Shown here piece by piece: positions 37,957-51,200 of a stretch of DNA of 64,000 bases. Every line of letters begins with the position of its first letter. The first letter of the stretch is position 1. The DNA comes from Hyaloscypha bicolor E. Taxonomy: Eukaryota > Ascomycota > Leotiomycetes > Helotiales > Hyaloscyphaceae. The position numbers and the translations under genes are program-made. Location: contig NW_020194560.1 in assembly GCF_002865645.1 (NCBI RefSeq), positions 310,001 through 374,000 on the forward strand, written 5' to 3'. The notes beneath the pieces were generated by a model. The model saw only the letters and a list, made by a program, of their open reading frames with translations, searched no databases and was not told the DNA's origin.

Positions 37957-38258
37957 TATAGTATAACAGGCTATATTTATTAAAAATTATATTATTTTAA
38001 TGGTTTTAAGGTTTAGATTATATAATAAAGGCCATGGCTTTTTATATATAACTTACAGAAATTATATAAGAAAGCTAGTTTTTCTATAAACTTAGAGAAT
38101 AATTCTTTATAAGTATTTAATTAATTTAGCTTTTATATATTATATACTATTTATACTTTATTATTTATACTTTTAATTTATTATTTTACTATTAAGTTAC
38201 GTTTTATATTCTAGTATACTTTATATAAGTTTTTGTTTTATTATAGTTTCTCTCCTAT
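37957..38258 (+). repeat. Element A 3' LTR
   Basis: A 302-bp LTR from TATAGTATAACAGGC to CTCCTAT, preceded by the purine-rich tract AAATAAGGGGTCGGA and followed by the AATAC duplication. The palindrome is at 38017-38052. Confidence 0.85.
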
Positions 38259-38263
38259 AATAC

Positions 38264-38797
38264 CTGATTTAGATACTAGATACCTGGTTTAGATATTAGA
38301 TATTCTAGATATCTAGAGATATTAAGAATATTAAAGTAAATATTTTACTCTTAAATATTTCGTCTATAATAAGCTTTCTAATAATAATAGTATAATTTCA
38401 GGAAGGATCTAAAGCTTAAAGAACTCTAATTTAATAGTAAAATCGAATAGTAATTAAAGAGCTTTAAGAATATATATAAGATATATATTTCGGAAAAAGA
38501 TTCTATAAATACAGGTATTATATAAATAGAAAAGATAATTTCCAAGAAAGTAGTCTTAGGGCTAAAAGAAGTTAGTTTTAAAGAATAATAGAAATTAAAT
38601 AAATAATTAATTAAATAGCTAAACGATTTAGTTAATTAGTAAAAGCTAGGTATCTTTTTTATAAGCATTAAATACTTTTATAAAGTTAATAAGTAATTCT
38701 CTTCTTTAATATAAAATAAACTAGATTATTTTAGCTAGCTAAATACTTTTAGAACTAATCTAAAATCTTCTCTAAATTATATATATACACTAATTAG
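38264..38797 (-). other. Copia-1 leader (5' portion of the split element)
   Basis: It starts with the rest of the AGATACC minisatellite (to about 38330). It then continues in reverse complement to match the Copia-0 leader at 1500-1900 (for example AAAGCTCTTTAATTA). It completes the Copia-1 element interrupted by A. Confidence 0.7.
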
Positions 38798-39106
38798 TAT
38801 TATTTACTAGTAATATAGAGTATTATTATAATAAATAAAATACTAGTTATATTCAGTTATGTAAGTATTATTATATATTAAAATATAAAATTATGCAGTA
38901 TTAATGTGTAAATTATAGTCTCATAATTACTAAATCTGTAAGCTATAAAGAATCAAGTTCTCATATCCACTAGCTATATTTAGAAACGAGTATCATACAT
39001 TATACGTCCCGTATCTTGAGTATCCTTATTACTTTATATCTCATTACTTATATTATATCGTGACCGCGAACTTATATTAGATAGTAACTCCTAAAGAAAT
39101 AGCTAT
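38798..39106 (-). repeat. Copia-type 5' LTR running into the assembly gap
   Basis: Related to the Copia LTR (TTTACTAGTAATATA, ACGTCCCGTATCTTGAG, ending AAATAGCTAT), with the last few bases lost in the gap. It differs from the presumed partner LTR at 2395-2850 by more than C/T and G/A changes, and it keeps CpA dinucleotides. Either the pair diverged long ago or this LTR belongs to a different copy joined by the assembly. Confidence 0.6.
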
Positions 39107-39238
39107 NNNNNNNNNNNNNNNNNNNNNNNNNNNNNNNNNNNNNNNNNNNNNNNNNNNNNNNNNNNNNNNNNNNNNNNNNNNNNNNNNNNNNNNNNNNNNN
39201 NNNNNNNNNNNNNNNNNNNNNNNNNNNNNNNNNNNNNN
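39107..39238. other. Assembly gap (132 N)
   Basis: A run of Ns directly before a (TTA)n microsatellite and between two inverted 13-kb repeats. The join across it should not be trusted for structure. Confidence 1.
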
Positions 39239-39327
<89 letters not shown>

Positions 39328-39350
39328 GAATTATTATTATTATTATTAGA
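39239..39350. repeat. (TTA)n microsatellite
   Basis: About 28 perfect TAT/TTA units to 39325, then interrupted units (TTAGAATTATTATT). It abuts the N gap and probably caused it. Confidence 0.95.
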
Positions 39351-39497
39351 ATTATTAAACCTAAAAGTTCCTTAATTAATATCTACTATTATTATTAGAA
39401 AGCTTATTAGGAAAATAATAAAAAATATTTTAAAATATAAAAATATAATAGAATTAATAATAATTTTAATTATAAACTTATTATTTTTCTTAATATT
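39351..39497 (+). pseudogene. Copia gag fragment, target of element B
   Basis: This matches Copia-2 gag at about 32160-32262 (AAAAATATAATAAATCTAATAG-like run and ATAAACTTA). It ends at the ATATT duplication (39493-39497) of element B. It may be the continuation of Copia-0. Confidence 0.55.
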
Positions 39498-39922
39498 ATA
39501 AGAAAGAAACTATAATAAAACAAAAACTTATATAAAGTATACTAAAATATAAAATATAATTTAATAATAAAATAATAAATCAAAAATATAAATAATAAAA
39601 TATAAATAATAAAATATAAATAATAAAATATAAATAATAAAATATAAATAAAATATAAATAATAAAATATAAATAATAAAATATAAATAATAAAATATAA
39701 ATAATAAAATATAAATAATAAAATATAAATAATATATAGTATATAAAAGCTTAATTAATTAAATATTTAGAAAGAATTATTCTCTAGAATTGCAAAAAAA
39801 CTAGTTTTTTTATTTAATTTCTATAAGTTATATATAAAAGGCTATAGTTTTTATTATATTACTAAAACTTTAAAACTATTAAAATAATATAATTTTTAGA
39901 GAATATAGCCTGCTATATTATA
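39498..39922 (-). repeat. Element B 3' LTR, enlarged by tandem repeats
   Basis: 425 bp instead of about 303 because of a tandem array of a 14-bp AAAATATAAATAAT unit, roughly ten copies at 39594-39733. The other LTRs have one or two units at this place. The palindrome is at 39827-39862. Confidence 0.85.
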
Positions 39923-42760
39923 TTTAATTCCTTATTTATTTATACTTATTCTCTAAATACTAAAAATAATAGAAAAATTCTATTTAGAGTCCAAAATAAT
40001 AAAATAATTAGAATCTTTTTCTATTAGCTAATCTAATTTCTCTTTAATATACCTAAAATAAGACCTATTACTTTTAAATAATCTTATTTTATATTCCCGA
40101 ACTTGCTTAAAGGTAATCCGAACCTATTTAGTTATATTCTTATACCAAATCTAATATAGTTTTCTATATTAATTAGTATTTGCCTTTAATTATTACTTAA
40201 TTTCTATTTTTATTACTAGATATTAAAGAGGCTTATTATAATAAATTATATTATAAATTATACTAATATATTTTAAATAAATAGCTTCTTTGAATTTCGT
40301 ATTATTTATAGTATTCTTAAATTAATCTTTAATAAGAGAAGAAAGCTCTAGATAAGGGGCTTTAATAATCTTATAAAAGACTTTATTTTTATATATTTTA
40401 TTCTTAATAATAACTAGACTTATTAGAATTATAGTAAAAGGCCTATTAAATAGCAAATTATTATTAAGCTATTCTTTAGTTTCTATATTATTCGAGAATT
40501 ATTACTTGCCTATAATTTCAGACTTATAGATTATTTAGCTAAAGGTATTTATTTATCTAGTTAAATAAACTATATTTAAAGACTTTTCTCTTATTACTTT
40601 TAGTAAATACTTGCCTATTTCCTTAGCTATTTCCGGTTTAAAATTATTAGAAATAAAAGAGTAATTAATATTCTTAAAGAACTTTTTACTAAAAGTAGTA
40701 GTCTTTTTATAGTTTATAAGAAAAATATAACTAATATTTCAATACTTTTTACTAAGATAGAATTTGCTATTTAAAGCTTTAGTAATAACTAGATCTTTAA
40801 TATTACCTTTATACTAATTATAATTAATATTTCTAGAAATATAATATCTGGCTAGCTAAGAATAAATAACTAGATAAATAGAATATTTATTTAATATCTT
40901 ATAAAATCCGAGTTATATTAATAGATCTACTATTAAGAATTAAGAAGCTAAGGTAAAATAGCTATTACCTAGATCTCTATATTTTATTATATTATTCTTT
41001 TAAAGATAGAATTATAGTATTTCTATTTCCTATATTAAGAGCTTTTAAATATTAAGCTTTTTAATTTACTTTAGGTAATTCTTTTTATAAATATAACTAT
41101 TTATATCTAGGTTAGTAATATTAGACTTAGAAACAGGAATTATAATATTAAATTAGAGCTATAGATTTGAGCAAAATTAATTAGAAATATAATACTTATA
41201 TCTATATTCTTTAATTTCTTAGATTTTAAAAAAGAAATCCTATATTTTCTTATTTATTCAAGTAATAGAAATATACTTCTTATTTTTAGTAATTTTATAG
41301 ATCTTAGTAATTAGCTTTAGAATATTCTTAATAATATAAATGTCTCTTATATTAATAGAGAGAATATTAGTAAGCTATTAAATATATGAGTTATAAAGAG
41401 CTTTAAGAAATCTACTAGTAATCCTATAATATTCTTATTTATAAATAGATCTTAAAATACTATTATATATTTCCTTAAAAATATACTTATCCTATTAAAT
41501 AAGTATTAACTTCTATTTAACTAGTATTTTATAAATATACTAGTTAACTTTAATTTCCCTAAACTTAATATTTCTAGTTTTCTATTTCTTAATTCTGGAT
41601 ATAAATATAAGAGTCTTTTTAAATAATATCTTTTCTTTTAAAATAAAGGATTTCTCTTTACTTATTTCTTCTTTATTTTCCTCTATTTTACTAGCCTTAT
41701 ACTTAGACTAATACTTAGATTTCTATTATTTTTTAGAAGTTTTAGGCTTAGCTTACTTTCTATTCTTATTAAATTCTTCTTATCTAGTTATACTAGTTCT
41801 ACTAGTCTTACTAGTAGAATTATTACTAGGCTATATCGAATTAACTCTATTCTTATTAGCTAGATCTAATTAAGTTAAAGCTAAAATTATAATAAAGGTC
41901 TATTCTTTAGACTTATTTTAAAAAGTAAAAAAGGCTTATTATTATAAATTCCCTTAATTAGAATTCCGGAAGTATTAAAAGTATATTATCTAGCCTTGAA
42001 ATTATTAGCTAATAGTAATTCAAAACTCAATTCTCTATATTCCAAAATAGTTTTAATATATTTAAATACCTTACTAATATCTGATTTAGTAAATATACTA
42101 GTATTCTAATACTTCTTATTCTTAATATATTCCAAAATAGCTTTATTAATTAACTAAATAGCTTTATATATTAAAGCTTTTATTTTAAAGAAAAAATATA
42201 ACTTCTTATAAATGTTTTTACTAAGATTATTATAGATATTATTAATATATTAGCCAAAAGCTTTATTATATAGTATAATTCTATTCTAAACCTTAATTTC
42301 TAGACTATTTACTATAGTCTTAATCTTATTAAGCTTTTTTTATCTGCCTTTAGAAATATCTTTAATAATATTCTCGAATTCCCTATTATTAACTTAGTAG
42401 TTCTTTAGCTTCTTTTTAGTTAATTCTAGTCTAGTTCCGTTTCTAATAATGGTTTTTTATTTTAAGAGCTTATTATATATACTACTTAGTTTATCTAGGA
42501 TATTTATATTAAATTCAGTAATTATAGTTATTTTTTCTAATATTAGTAAGCTTTCTATAATTATCTAAGTTCTCTTAATACTCTGAATTTTAATATTATT
42601 AATTTATAGGCTTTTAATAATACTATAGTTTATAAGAACTAGCTATTATATTTTTACTAGTTTAAGGAATTTATTCTTTAGTTATTTTATTATTCTTAAA
42701 GAGGTTATAAAGATATTATTAGTATAATAATTATAAGTTATAAAATTAAAAGTTCTCGAG
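39923..42760 (-). pseudogene. Second coding region (ORF2) of element B
   Basis: The uninterrupted counterpart of A's ORF2, about 2.8 kb, read from about 42,760 down to 39,950. Stops are of the RIP type but denser than in A. Its collinearity with the split region in A shows that ORF2 is part of the element and not a chance flank. Function unknown. Confidence 0.5.
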
Positions 42761-44480
42761 ATTATAAGAATTTCTTTTAAATATTTTCTAAAATAAAGAA
42801 TAAATTAGAATAAACTTAAATTATATAAAATATTATATATATTTAAGTTTTTTCTTTCTTTCTAGTAAGAAAATAAAGCTAAAATAGTAATATATATAAT
42901 AGAGAAAATAGATATAATAATTAGATATATTTAAAGTAATATAATTATAAATTAGAAATAATTATAAAAAGTAAAATATAGAATTAGGCTTTTATTATAA
43001 AAAAGAATATAAATATATATACCTAAGGAAATATAATCTAGAAAATAATTAAAGCAAATTAAACTAAATAGTAATAATAAGGAAATAAAAAAGTAATATA
43101 ATAGAAATATAAATATAATAGTAATATTTAAAGTATTAGAATATAAAAAACATAACGAAAATTTTATAATATAAATATATTTTAATTTTTTATTTATTTA
43201 AAGATATTTCTATTAACTTAAAGAATAGTATAAAAAAAGAGAAATAATATAGGAAATATATAAAAAATAAAGTATATAAATATACTAAAGATATTAGGAA
43301 AATATAAAATAAGTATTAATAGAAAAGAAATCAAAATACTAGAATTAAGAAATAATTTAAAATAAGATATTACTTTTTCTTAAACTAATTTATATCTTTT
43401 TTAAAAGCTAATTATATTTATTTAGTATTTATTAAAGTCGATTTTATATAGTATAAAATTACTTAGTTAATTAGAACTTTAAAATAATATTTATATTTAT
43501 AAAAGTAATATTAAAGACTTTAGAAATTATAGAAAAAAGAATTATAAAATAATATAAATAAGATTTATAATATTATTATTAAGTTTGAAATATTTAATAT
43601 TAAAATTAATATAAAATTAAAGATACTTTCTTAATTATTTAGATAATATTTAATAATAAAAATTAGTAAATTATACTAGCTTTTTAAAGAAGTAATTAGT
43701 TTCTAGTAATAAAATAATATCTTAATTAGAAAATAGGTTCTATATAAGAAAAGTTCTCTTTATATAAAAATAAAAATATATAATATACTAATTAAACTTT
43801 AATATATATTTTAAATATAGCTATAATTATATAAGAGAAAAGATAAGTTCCTTAATATAAAATAAACTAGATATAAAATAGGCTTCAAATAAATAGATCT
43901 AGTTTATTTAATATCTAAAAAATTCCCAGAATTATATATTATTAAGTATTTTTAGAAATAATTATTAGGTTTAATAATATTTTTCTTTTTTCTTATAAGG
44001 CTTCTAGTTTAGCTATTTTATCTATATATAATCTTTATTTAGGAAGTTTATTTAAATATTATAAGTAAACTTATAATAGTAGTTTAAATTAAAATCAAGA
44101 TTTATAACTATTATAATTAAGCTTTAGATTAATATAAACTATAAAAATAGCTAACTAAAAAGATAAATAAAGCTCCTAAAAGATTTTCTATTTAGTAAGA
44201 AGTATATAAAAGGCCCTTTTTTTCTTTTTTTTTTCTTTTTTATATATAATTACTATCTATATTATAAGAACTTTCTAGAAAGTATTATAGTTCGGAATTA
44301 AGAGTTTATAAAATAATCTCTCGACTCTCTATTTATTTTTATATTAATAGAAATACTTTATATTTAATTCCTAAGATCTAGTAATAAAATCTTATATTAA
44401 GAATATTATCTAATAATAATAATTAGATAATAGTAAGAAATAAGTAATAATAAAGTTTATTTAATTTCCAGAATAGTAAT
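42761..44480 (-). other. Element B spacer between pol and ORF2
   Basis: About 1.7 kb, the equivalent of A 19827-20575 plus 27579-28640. Almost pure A/T with no recognisable signal. The empty insertion site of Gypsy C is near 43792-43796. Confidence 0.5.
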
Positions 44481-47400
44481 CTAATAATAATGGTTAGAAG
44501 AAAAAAATAAAAAAATATATAAAGAATTAAAAATAATAAGTTTTATTTTAGGTTAAAAAAGTTTCTATTATTAGATACTTTCTTTTAGTTCTTTATAAAA
44601 AAGATATATTTTACTTATAATATTTTATAATTACTTTTTTTTCTAGTTCTATATCTATTTTAAAATATTTATTTATAAGTATATATTTATTATTAACTTT
44701 ATTTTTAGAGAAATACTAGAATCTATTTCTTTTAATAAATTATTTAAGTTAATTCCCGGTATATATTCTTTAAAATATAATACTATTAAGCTCTTTTAGT
44801 ATATTATATTCTTTTAGTTAATTTATATATCTTATTTTATATAGGCTAAACTAGTAATATAATAGCTTTATATTCTTTAACTTATTTTAATTTATTAATT
44901 TAATATTATATATAAGAACTAGATTCTTTTCAGAAATAGGCTTTAAATAAATCTAGTAAATAGTATTAAATTACTTTTTTCTTTCTTAATATCTTCTATT
45001 CTTCTTTATTCTAGCTTCTTTAATATCTTTATCTCTTATTTATATTTACTTTATATATATTTCTAGAAATATTTCTCTATTATAAACTTTATTTTATTTA
45101 AGTATTCTTTAGATTAGAAAGTATATTTCTATAGATAATATAGCTTCTCTATTATAAACTATATAAAAGAAAGTAAATCTAATTAGTTTATATATAATAA
45201 CTCGGTTAATAAATAGAATATATAATAATAAATTAATCTAAGGCTTCTTTTTATTTATTATAAATCTTATAAATACTTAAATAATTAGTTAATATCCTCT
45301 TTTAATTATATTATTTCCTTTAGAATTATAGGCCAAAATAATAATTTTATTAATTCCTAGTTTATTAAGTTCTTGAATTACTATTTCTTTAAATTCTAAT
45401 TTACTATTTATCTTAAGCTATCTAAATAAATTATATTTATAAATAATTTCTTTCTAAATAAACTTAGTAATTTTCTTACTAGTTAGATTCTTTAAAGATC
45501 TAGTTTTAACTTATCCTAAAAAGTTATCTCTAGTAATAACTAATAAATTATATTTTTTATAGTCTAGTAATTTAACTATATTAATCCCAAAATAATAAAA
45601 AAGAAATATAGCTTTTATTAAATATAAAGCTTTTTCTTATTTATTTTTTTGCTTTTATACTAATATACTTTTATATATAGTTATAGTAATCTTCCTAATA
45701 ATAGTAATTAGTTATTAAATAAAAAGTATTCTTCTTTCTAATATATCTAATTTTATTATATAGCTTTTTAATAATAATTTCTCTTTGCTTTTAATTATTA
45801 ATAATAAGTTAAGATAAATATATTTTAGATATAATTCTTTATAATAATAAATCTCTTATATTATAATTTAAAGCTTTTCTATTTAATTTTCGAAACTCGG
45901 TTTTAGATATTTCTTCTAGTCTAGAAAATATTATAAGATATTATATAATATTTTAATATTATTCAAAATAGCTATTATCTAAGAAATCTAATAAAATAGT
46001 CGAGTTATTAAATAAAGTATAAGAGTTAGTATTATTATTTACTATTTTACTAGAAGTTATATATAAAAGGCTATAGCCTTTATTATATAATTTCCGGATA
46101 TTATTATTTTTTAATATTATTAATTTACTTCTAAATATAATAAGGCTTTAATTATTAATCTCTAGTAACTAGATACTACTATTTAAATATTTAGTAAAGG
46201 TTTTAGAAATCTAATTCCTTAAAATAATATTATATAACTAAGCTAGAACTATTTCTTTTAATTAAACTTTCTATTTAATAAATACTATTCTAATAGTATT
46301 AAGTTCTATTACTAACTATTTATTAATATTCTTATTATCTTTAATATTACTTTTTTACTATAGGTATTTTAATAATCTATTAGTAATAATATATTTGGTT
46401 TCTTTAATATACTTTATTTTAAAATCAAATAGCTAAATTCATATTAACTAGTAAATAACTAGAACTTCAGGAAGATCTATAGTTATTTTACTTAGCTATA
46501 TAATAAGTATATTAGTATCTAGTTTAAGAATAAAATAAATTTCATATAGCTAGAATTATATTTTCTATAAATATTTTATTAGCCCTTAATATTTTCTCTT
46601 AGTAATATTATATCTCTATTTAATATTATTTTAGATTCTAAACTTATATTATATAGCTTTCTTTTTCTTTTTATTATTATATTAATTAAGAGTTCTGCCT
46701 TATTTATTTAGGCTAGTATTTATTACTAATATAATTATTTCCTAATTTTCTAATAAATTATAATATAACTTATAAAGTATTAGAATAATAATAAGCTTTT
46801 CTTATAGAATTTATATAACTTGTACTTATTTATTACTCTAATTCTATATTATATCTTTTCTTATTAAATAGTAAATAGGTTTGGTAATAATTATAAAGCC
46901 TTTAATTCAAAAATAATAATAAATAATAATTCTAATAAATGTCTTATTTTTAATTATATTCTTATAATATTCTTATTTTAAGATCTTAGTAATTCCTGAA
47001 TTTAAAGGGCTTCTTTTAAATACTTTATAAATAAAGCTAATAATAATTATATTATTATAATAGAACCATAATTTTTCTCTAATATTAGCTTTAGTTTATT
47101 TAATTTTATTTAAGGTTATATTCAGGTTTTAAAGACATTTAAATATAAAATACTAAATACTAGATAAAATAAGCTATCTATTATAATCTATATAAGGTCT
47201 CTTAACTCTAATATTATTAATAAATAATATAATAATTTTAGGAAATAGATTTTCTAGAATAGTTATAATAATTTATATAAACTATATAATAGAATTAGTA
47301 GCTCCCCAAAATAATATAGTTATTTTAATAGTTCTAGAAATATTATAAATATAATTAAATCTCTATTATAAGTATCTAGTATAAGTTAATTATATCCGAA

Positions 47401-50400
47401 AAAGAAATTAATTAGAGAGATATAAATATATCTAATAAATTTCTTTAAGATCTTATTAGTAAATAAAAGTAAGTTAGTATTTTATAGAATTACTAAATTT
47501 ATCTTTATAATAGTATTAATTAGTCTATTATATTTCTTAAGAATTCTATAATCTAGGTATTTTAATAATATTTTTATTACTATTAGTATTAGAACTTTAG
47601 GATATAGGAAATTCTTTTCTTATTAGGCCTTATATTTAATAGGCTTAATTAGAATAAATAAACTAATATTCTAATAGACTTTTCCTATTTCTTTCTAATT
47701 AAATATAATTATATCTTTTTAATTAATTCTTAATTCTTAAAATATAACTAGTTTCTTTTTCCAGAGCTAGTTACTAATATCTAATTATTTAAAACATTTC
47801 GAAATAAGTTATAAACCTTTTAGAATAGTTAATATTTTTAATAAAAGGTAATTCTTATACTTTCTAGTATATTTATATAAGTATTCTCTTGTTTTAAATC
47901 TTTTAAACTAGTTTAAATATTTACTAGAGCCTTCTCTAGTTCTATTATTAGTATTTACTAATTAAACTTTCTTATCTTTTATTTTATATATTCCTGTAAC
48001 TAGAAATAGACTATAATTATTATTCTTTTTTTTTTAAGAACTATAGCTATTTTCTCTAGTACTTTTTTTATTTAATCTCTAGAGTTTATAATCTTTCTAT
48101 TTAGCTTCTTCTTATTTAGGTATAAAGAGTATCTTTTTATCTAGTATTCTAATATATCTTTCTTAAGCTCTTATATATTCCAGAATTTTTTCTAGTCTTA
48201 GGTTTTATATTTTATGGCTTCGGGAATATATTTCTTTATTATTAGGAAATACTATTTTATCTCTTTTTTTTAGAAATATCTTTGCTTAATATTCTTTTTA
48301 CTTCTTTTTTTATTAAATCCGGAACCATTCTTAATAATACTTTAATTAGAGCCTTTTCTATTTTAGTTTTCTCAAAAATATTATTAATTTCCTAAATTCC
48401 TAAACCTAAAATAAAAGAATTAGTAAGAAATTCTAGTATTTTTCTATTTTCCCTAATATTATTATTAGTTATAATACTAGGCTCTATTTTTCCTTTTTAT
48501 CTTTAGTTTCTTATTCTATATTACTTAATTCCTTAATTTTAGAAGCTTAATATTCTTAAACTATTACTTTTTTCTACTTTTTAATATTCTTTAAAAGTGA
48601 AATAATTATAATAATACAAGTATTCTAGTTATTTTTAGAATTCGTAAACCTTTTATTTTATAAACTATTACTTTTATATATAATATTTATCTTTATTTTT
48701 ACTAAGAATAATTAATTAAATAGAATTTTTAGAGTTTCTTTAATTAGGAAAATTATATTTTTATATTCTATTCCGTTTATAATTTCAGTTCTAAGCTTTA
48801 TTATTTCCGTAAATTCGAATTCTATTTTAGTAATAGTAAATATTTAATAATCTATAGTATTATATATTACTTTACTAATATTTCTAGAGATCTTTTCGAG
48901 AAAAATATTAATTTTAGCTCTAGTATTAATTATTTCTTTATATTTAATACTTCCTTAAGGTTCTTAAAATATAAATTAGAGATATAGAAATTATATAATA
49001 TATTTATAAGCTAGTAATATCCGAATATTAATACTATTATCTTTATATTAAATAATTCTATTAGTATTAGATATTTAAGCTAGTATTTCTAATTCTTTAA
49101 ATATTCTATTAATTATATAAGCTATAGCTACTAGATTTATAAATTTCCTAATATATTTAATTATATTTAATATAATAGTATTTCCTATTTATAAGATAGT
49201 AAGATAAGAAGTATTATTCTTAATCTATTAGTTCTAAAATATAATAGCTAGATCTGGCATTTTTAAAATATTAATAAATATTCTTATTTTCTTTTAAGTT
49301 TTTAAAAATAGAATAGTTATTTTCTTTAATAGCCTTATTAGAATATTATTAACTTTAGAAGTCCTATACTTATTATAATTAAGAATATATTAAGTTCCTA
49401 ATTCGTTCTATTTATTTCTAGAAATATTAATATATATATATTTTTAGTTAGATTATTCTTTTATTTATTACTTCTTAAAGTAATATTCTTCTAGCCTCTT
49501 ATATAAAATAGCTTTTCTTTTATTCTAGCTCGTTTTTAGAAAACCTTTTTAGCTATTTTTACTTCCTTTCTTTTTCTTTTTAATAAGAAATCTATTATAT
49601 TATTAATAGAAATACTATTTATAATTAAATCTTAATACTATTTATTAATTCTAGAACCTAAAGTATTAATAATTCTAATATAATTTCTTCTAAAATAAAG
49701 CGGCTATTTAGATTCCCTAGATATAACTTACTTACTTCTATATATAAAGCCCGGTTAGCTAGTTCTCTTTTCTTTTTCTTATTTAGTAAATTAGATATTT
49801 ATTATTAATTTCTAGATATTTTTAGATCGAGTATTTAAATTATAATTAAATTCTTTTTTTCGGATTTAGGAAATAATTTAGTTAAACTACTAATACTTAC
49901 TAATAAGAAAAAAGGAAATACTTTCTTATTTAGGCTTAAATAGCCCTTTATACTATTTTCTATTAAATTAGTAAATATATCTATAATTTATAAACTCTTT
50001 TATTAGTAAGTAATAGAATTAAGAAATATAAATATATTTTGAATTAATATTATTATTCTTATTTTTACTATAATACTTATAGTAAATTTATTCTTTTAGT
50101 TCTAGGTTTATATTATAGGCTATATTAACTTAAATAATATTTTCTAATTATATTTAAGATTAATTTCTTCTAAAATATAATTATCTAGACTTTTTATTTA
50201 TTCTAGCTTAATTACTATAGCTATTATAGTATTTCCTATAACCTCTATTATAACTTCTAGTATATTTTTCCTAAAACCCCGAATTATACTTACTAGGCTA
50301 TTAATACTATTATACTAGCTATAATTAATTAGGTTATATAAGTAAATTATAAATATTTTCCCGAATTATAATAGCGGCTATATTAAGTTATCTCTATAGA

Positions 50401-51200
50401 TTCTTTTAAGTTATAGTAATAATAGATAGTTTTTCTAGATTTCTTACTAGTTAGTTAATATTATCTTTTTTAGGTTTACTACTTTTAATAGGTTTTATAT
50501 AATTAGCTATAAGTTAGATTCTTTTCTTATTTATATCTATAATAGCTTTAGGAATTATAATAAAAGAAATTAGTAAAAAATAATTATTTTCTAGTTTAGA
50601 AACTATATTATAAATTACTATATCTAAATATTCTTATTTAAGTCTAGATATATCTAGATTATTAATAATATTAAAATAGTATTTCTTCTTTTTATATTAA
50701 TAGAATATTACTACTTTCTTATATATTTTATTATATTTATAAATAAAAATATTTATAGGCTCGAAATTTGTATTCTTAAGAATATAATTTTTTATTAGAA
50801 TAAATAATTTCCTTATAAATTCTCGGTATTAAATAATTTCATTTATTTCTTTCTTCTTTAATAACTTTTTTAATATTCTATTAAATATATTAATATAAGA
50901 CTTAAAAAAGATTCCTTTATTCTAGGCTTATATAATAATTTAATTAAAAAAGTTATAGCTAATTCTAAGTATTTTCTAGTTATATTCTCGAAATTCTTTT
51001 AGTAAGGCTTTAAAGAACTTAATTTCCTAATAATTTCCTGGATTATTAATATAATACTCTAGTATAGCCTTAATCTAATTCTTATAAATAAGAGAAATAT
51101 AATAGTTCTTATATATATTTATATATTATTTCAAGAATATAAAGATATTATTTCCCTAAAACTATAGTATTTCAAAAGCTCTTATAAATAATAGGTTTAA
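44480..51200 (-). pseudogene. Element B gag-pol, RIP-degraded
   Basis: Reverse complement of A gag-pol. Integrase is at about 45250-45600, the palindrome at 46056-46091, RT at about 46950-47700, the protease region at about 48800-49200 and gag at about 50560-51200. The hAT-free sequence at 49193-49200 shows that gag-pol is continuous in the original element. Confidence 0.7.
46056..46091. repeat. 36-nt near-palindrome inside element B pol
   Basis: Positional equivalent of 18197-18232 in A, with the centre AAAGGCTATAGCCTTT. Confidence 0.8.

Larger units (their letters stand above)
8124..38258 (+). mobile_element. Giant Gypsy LTR retrotransposon A, with four nested insertions
   Basis: LTRs at 8124-8412 and 37957-38258 are in direct orientation, flanked by GATAC (8119-8123) and AATAC (38259-38263). 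These flanks are the same pentamer allowing one G-to-A change. Removing the hAT (11498-15055), Gypsy C (20581-27573), the MITE-like element (29353-29492) and Copia-2 (30622-36957) with their duplications leaves about 13 kb, matching inverted copy B. Order: LTR, leader, gag, pol (RT then integrase, so Gypsy type), about 1.8 kb spacer, a second long degraded coding region, a purine-rich tract (AAATAAGGGGTCGGA) and LTR. Ordinary fungal Gypsy elements are about 5-8 kb. Confidence 0.85.

Noticed and set aside
39239..39350. Telomere-like or centromeric satellite
   Set aside because: Simple (TTA)n only; no TTAGGG repeats and no higher-order array.
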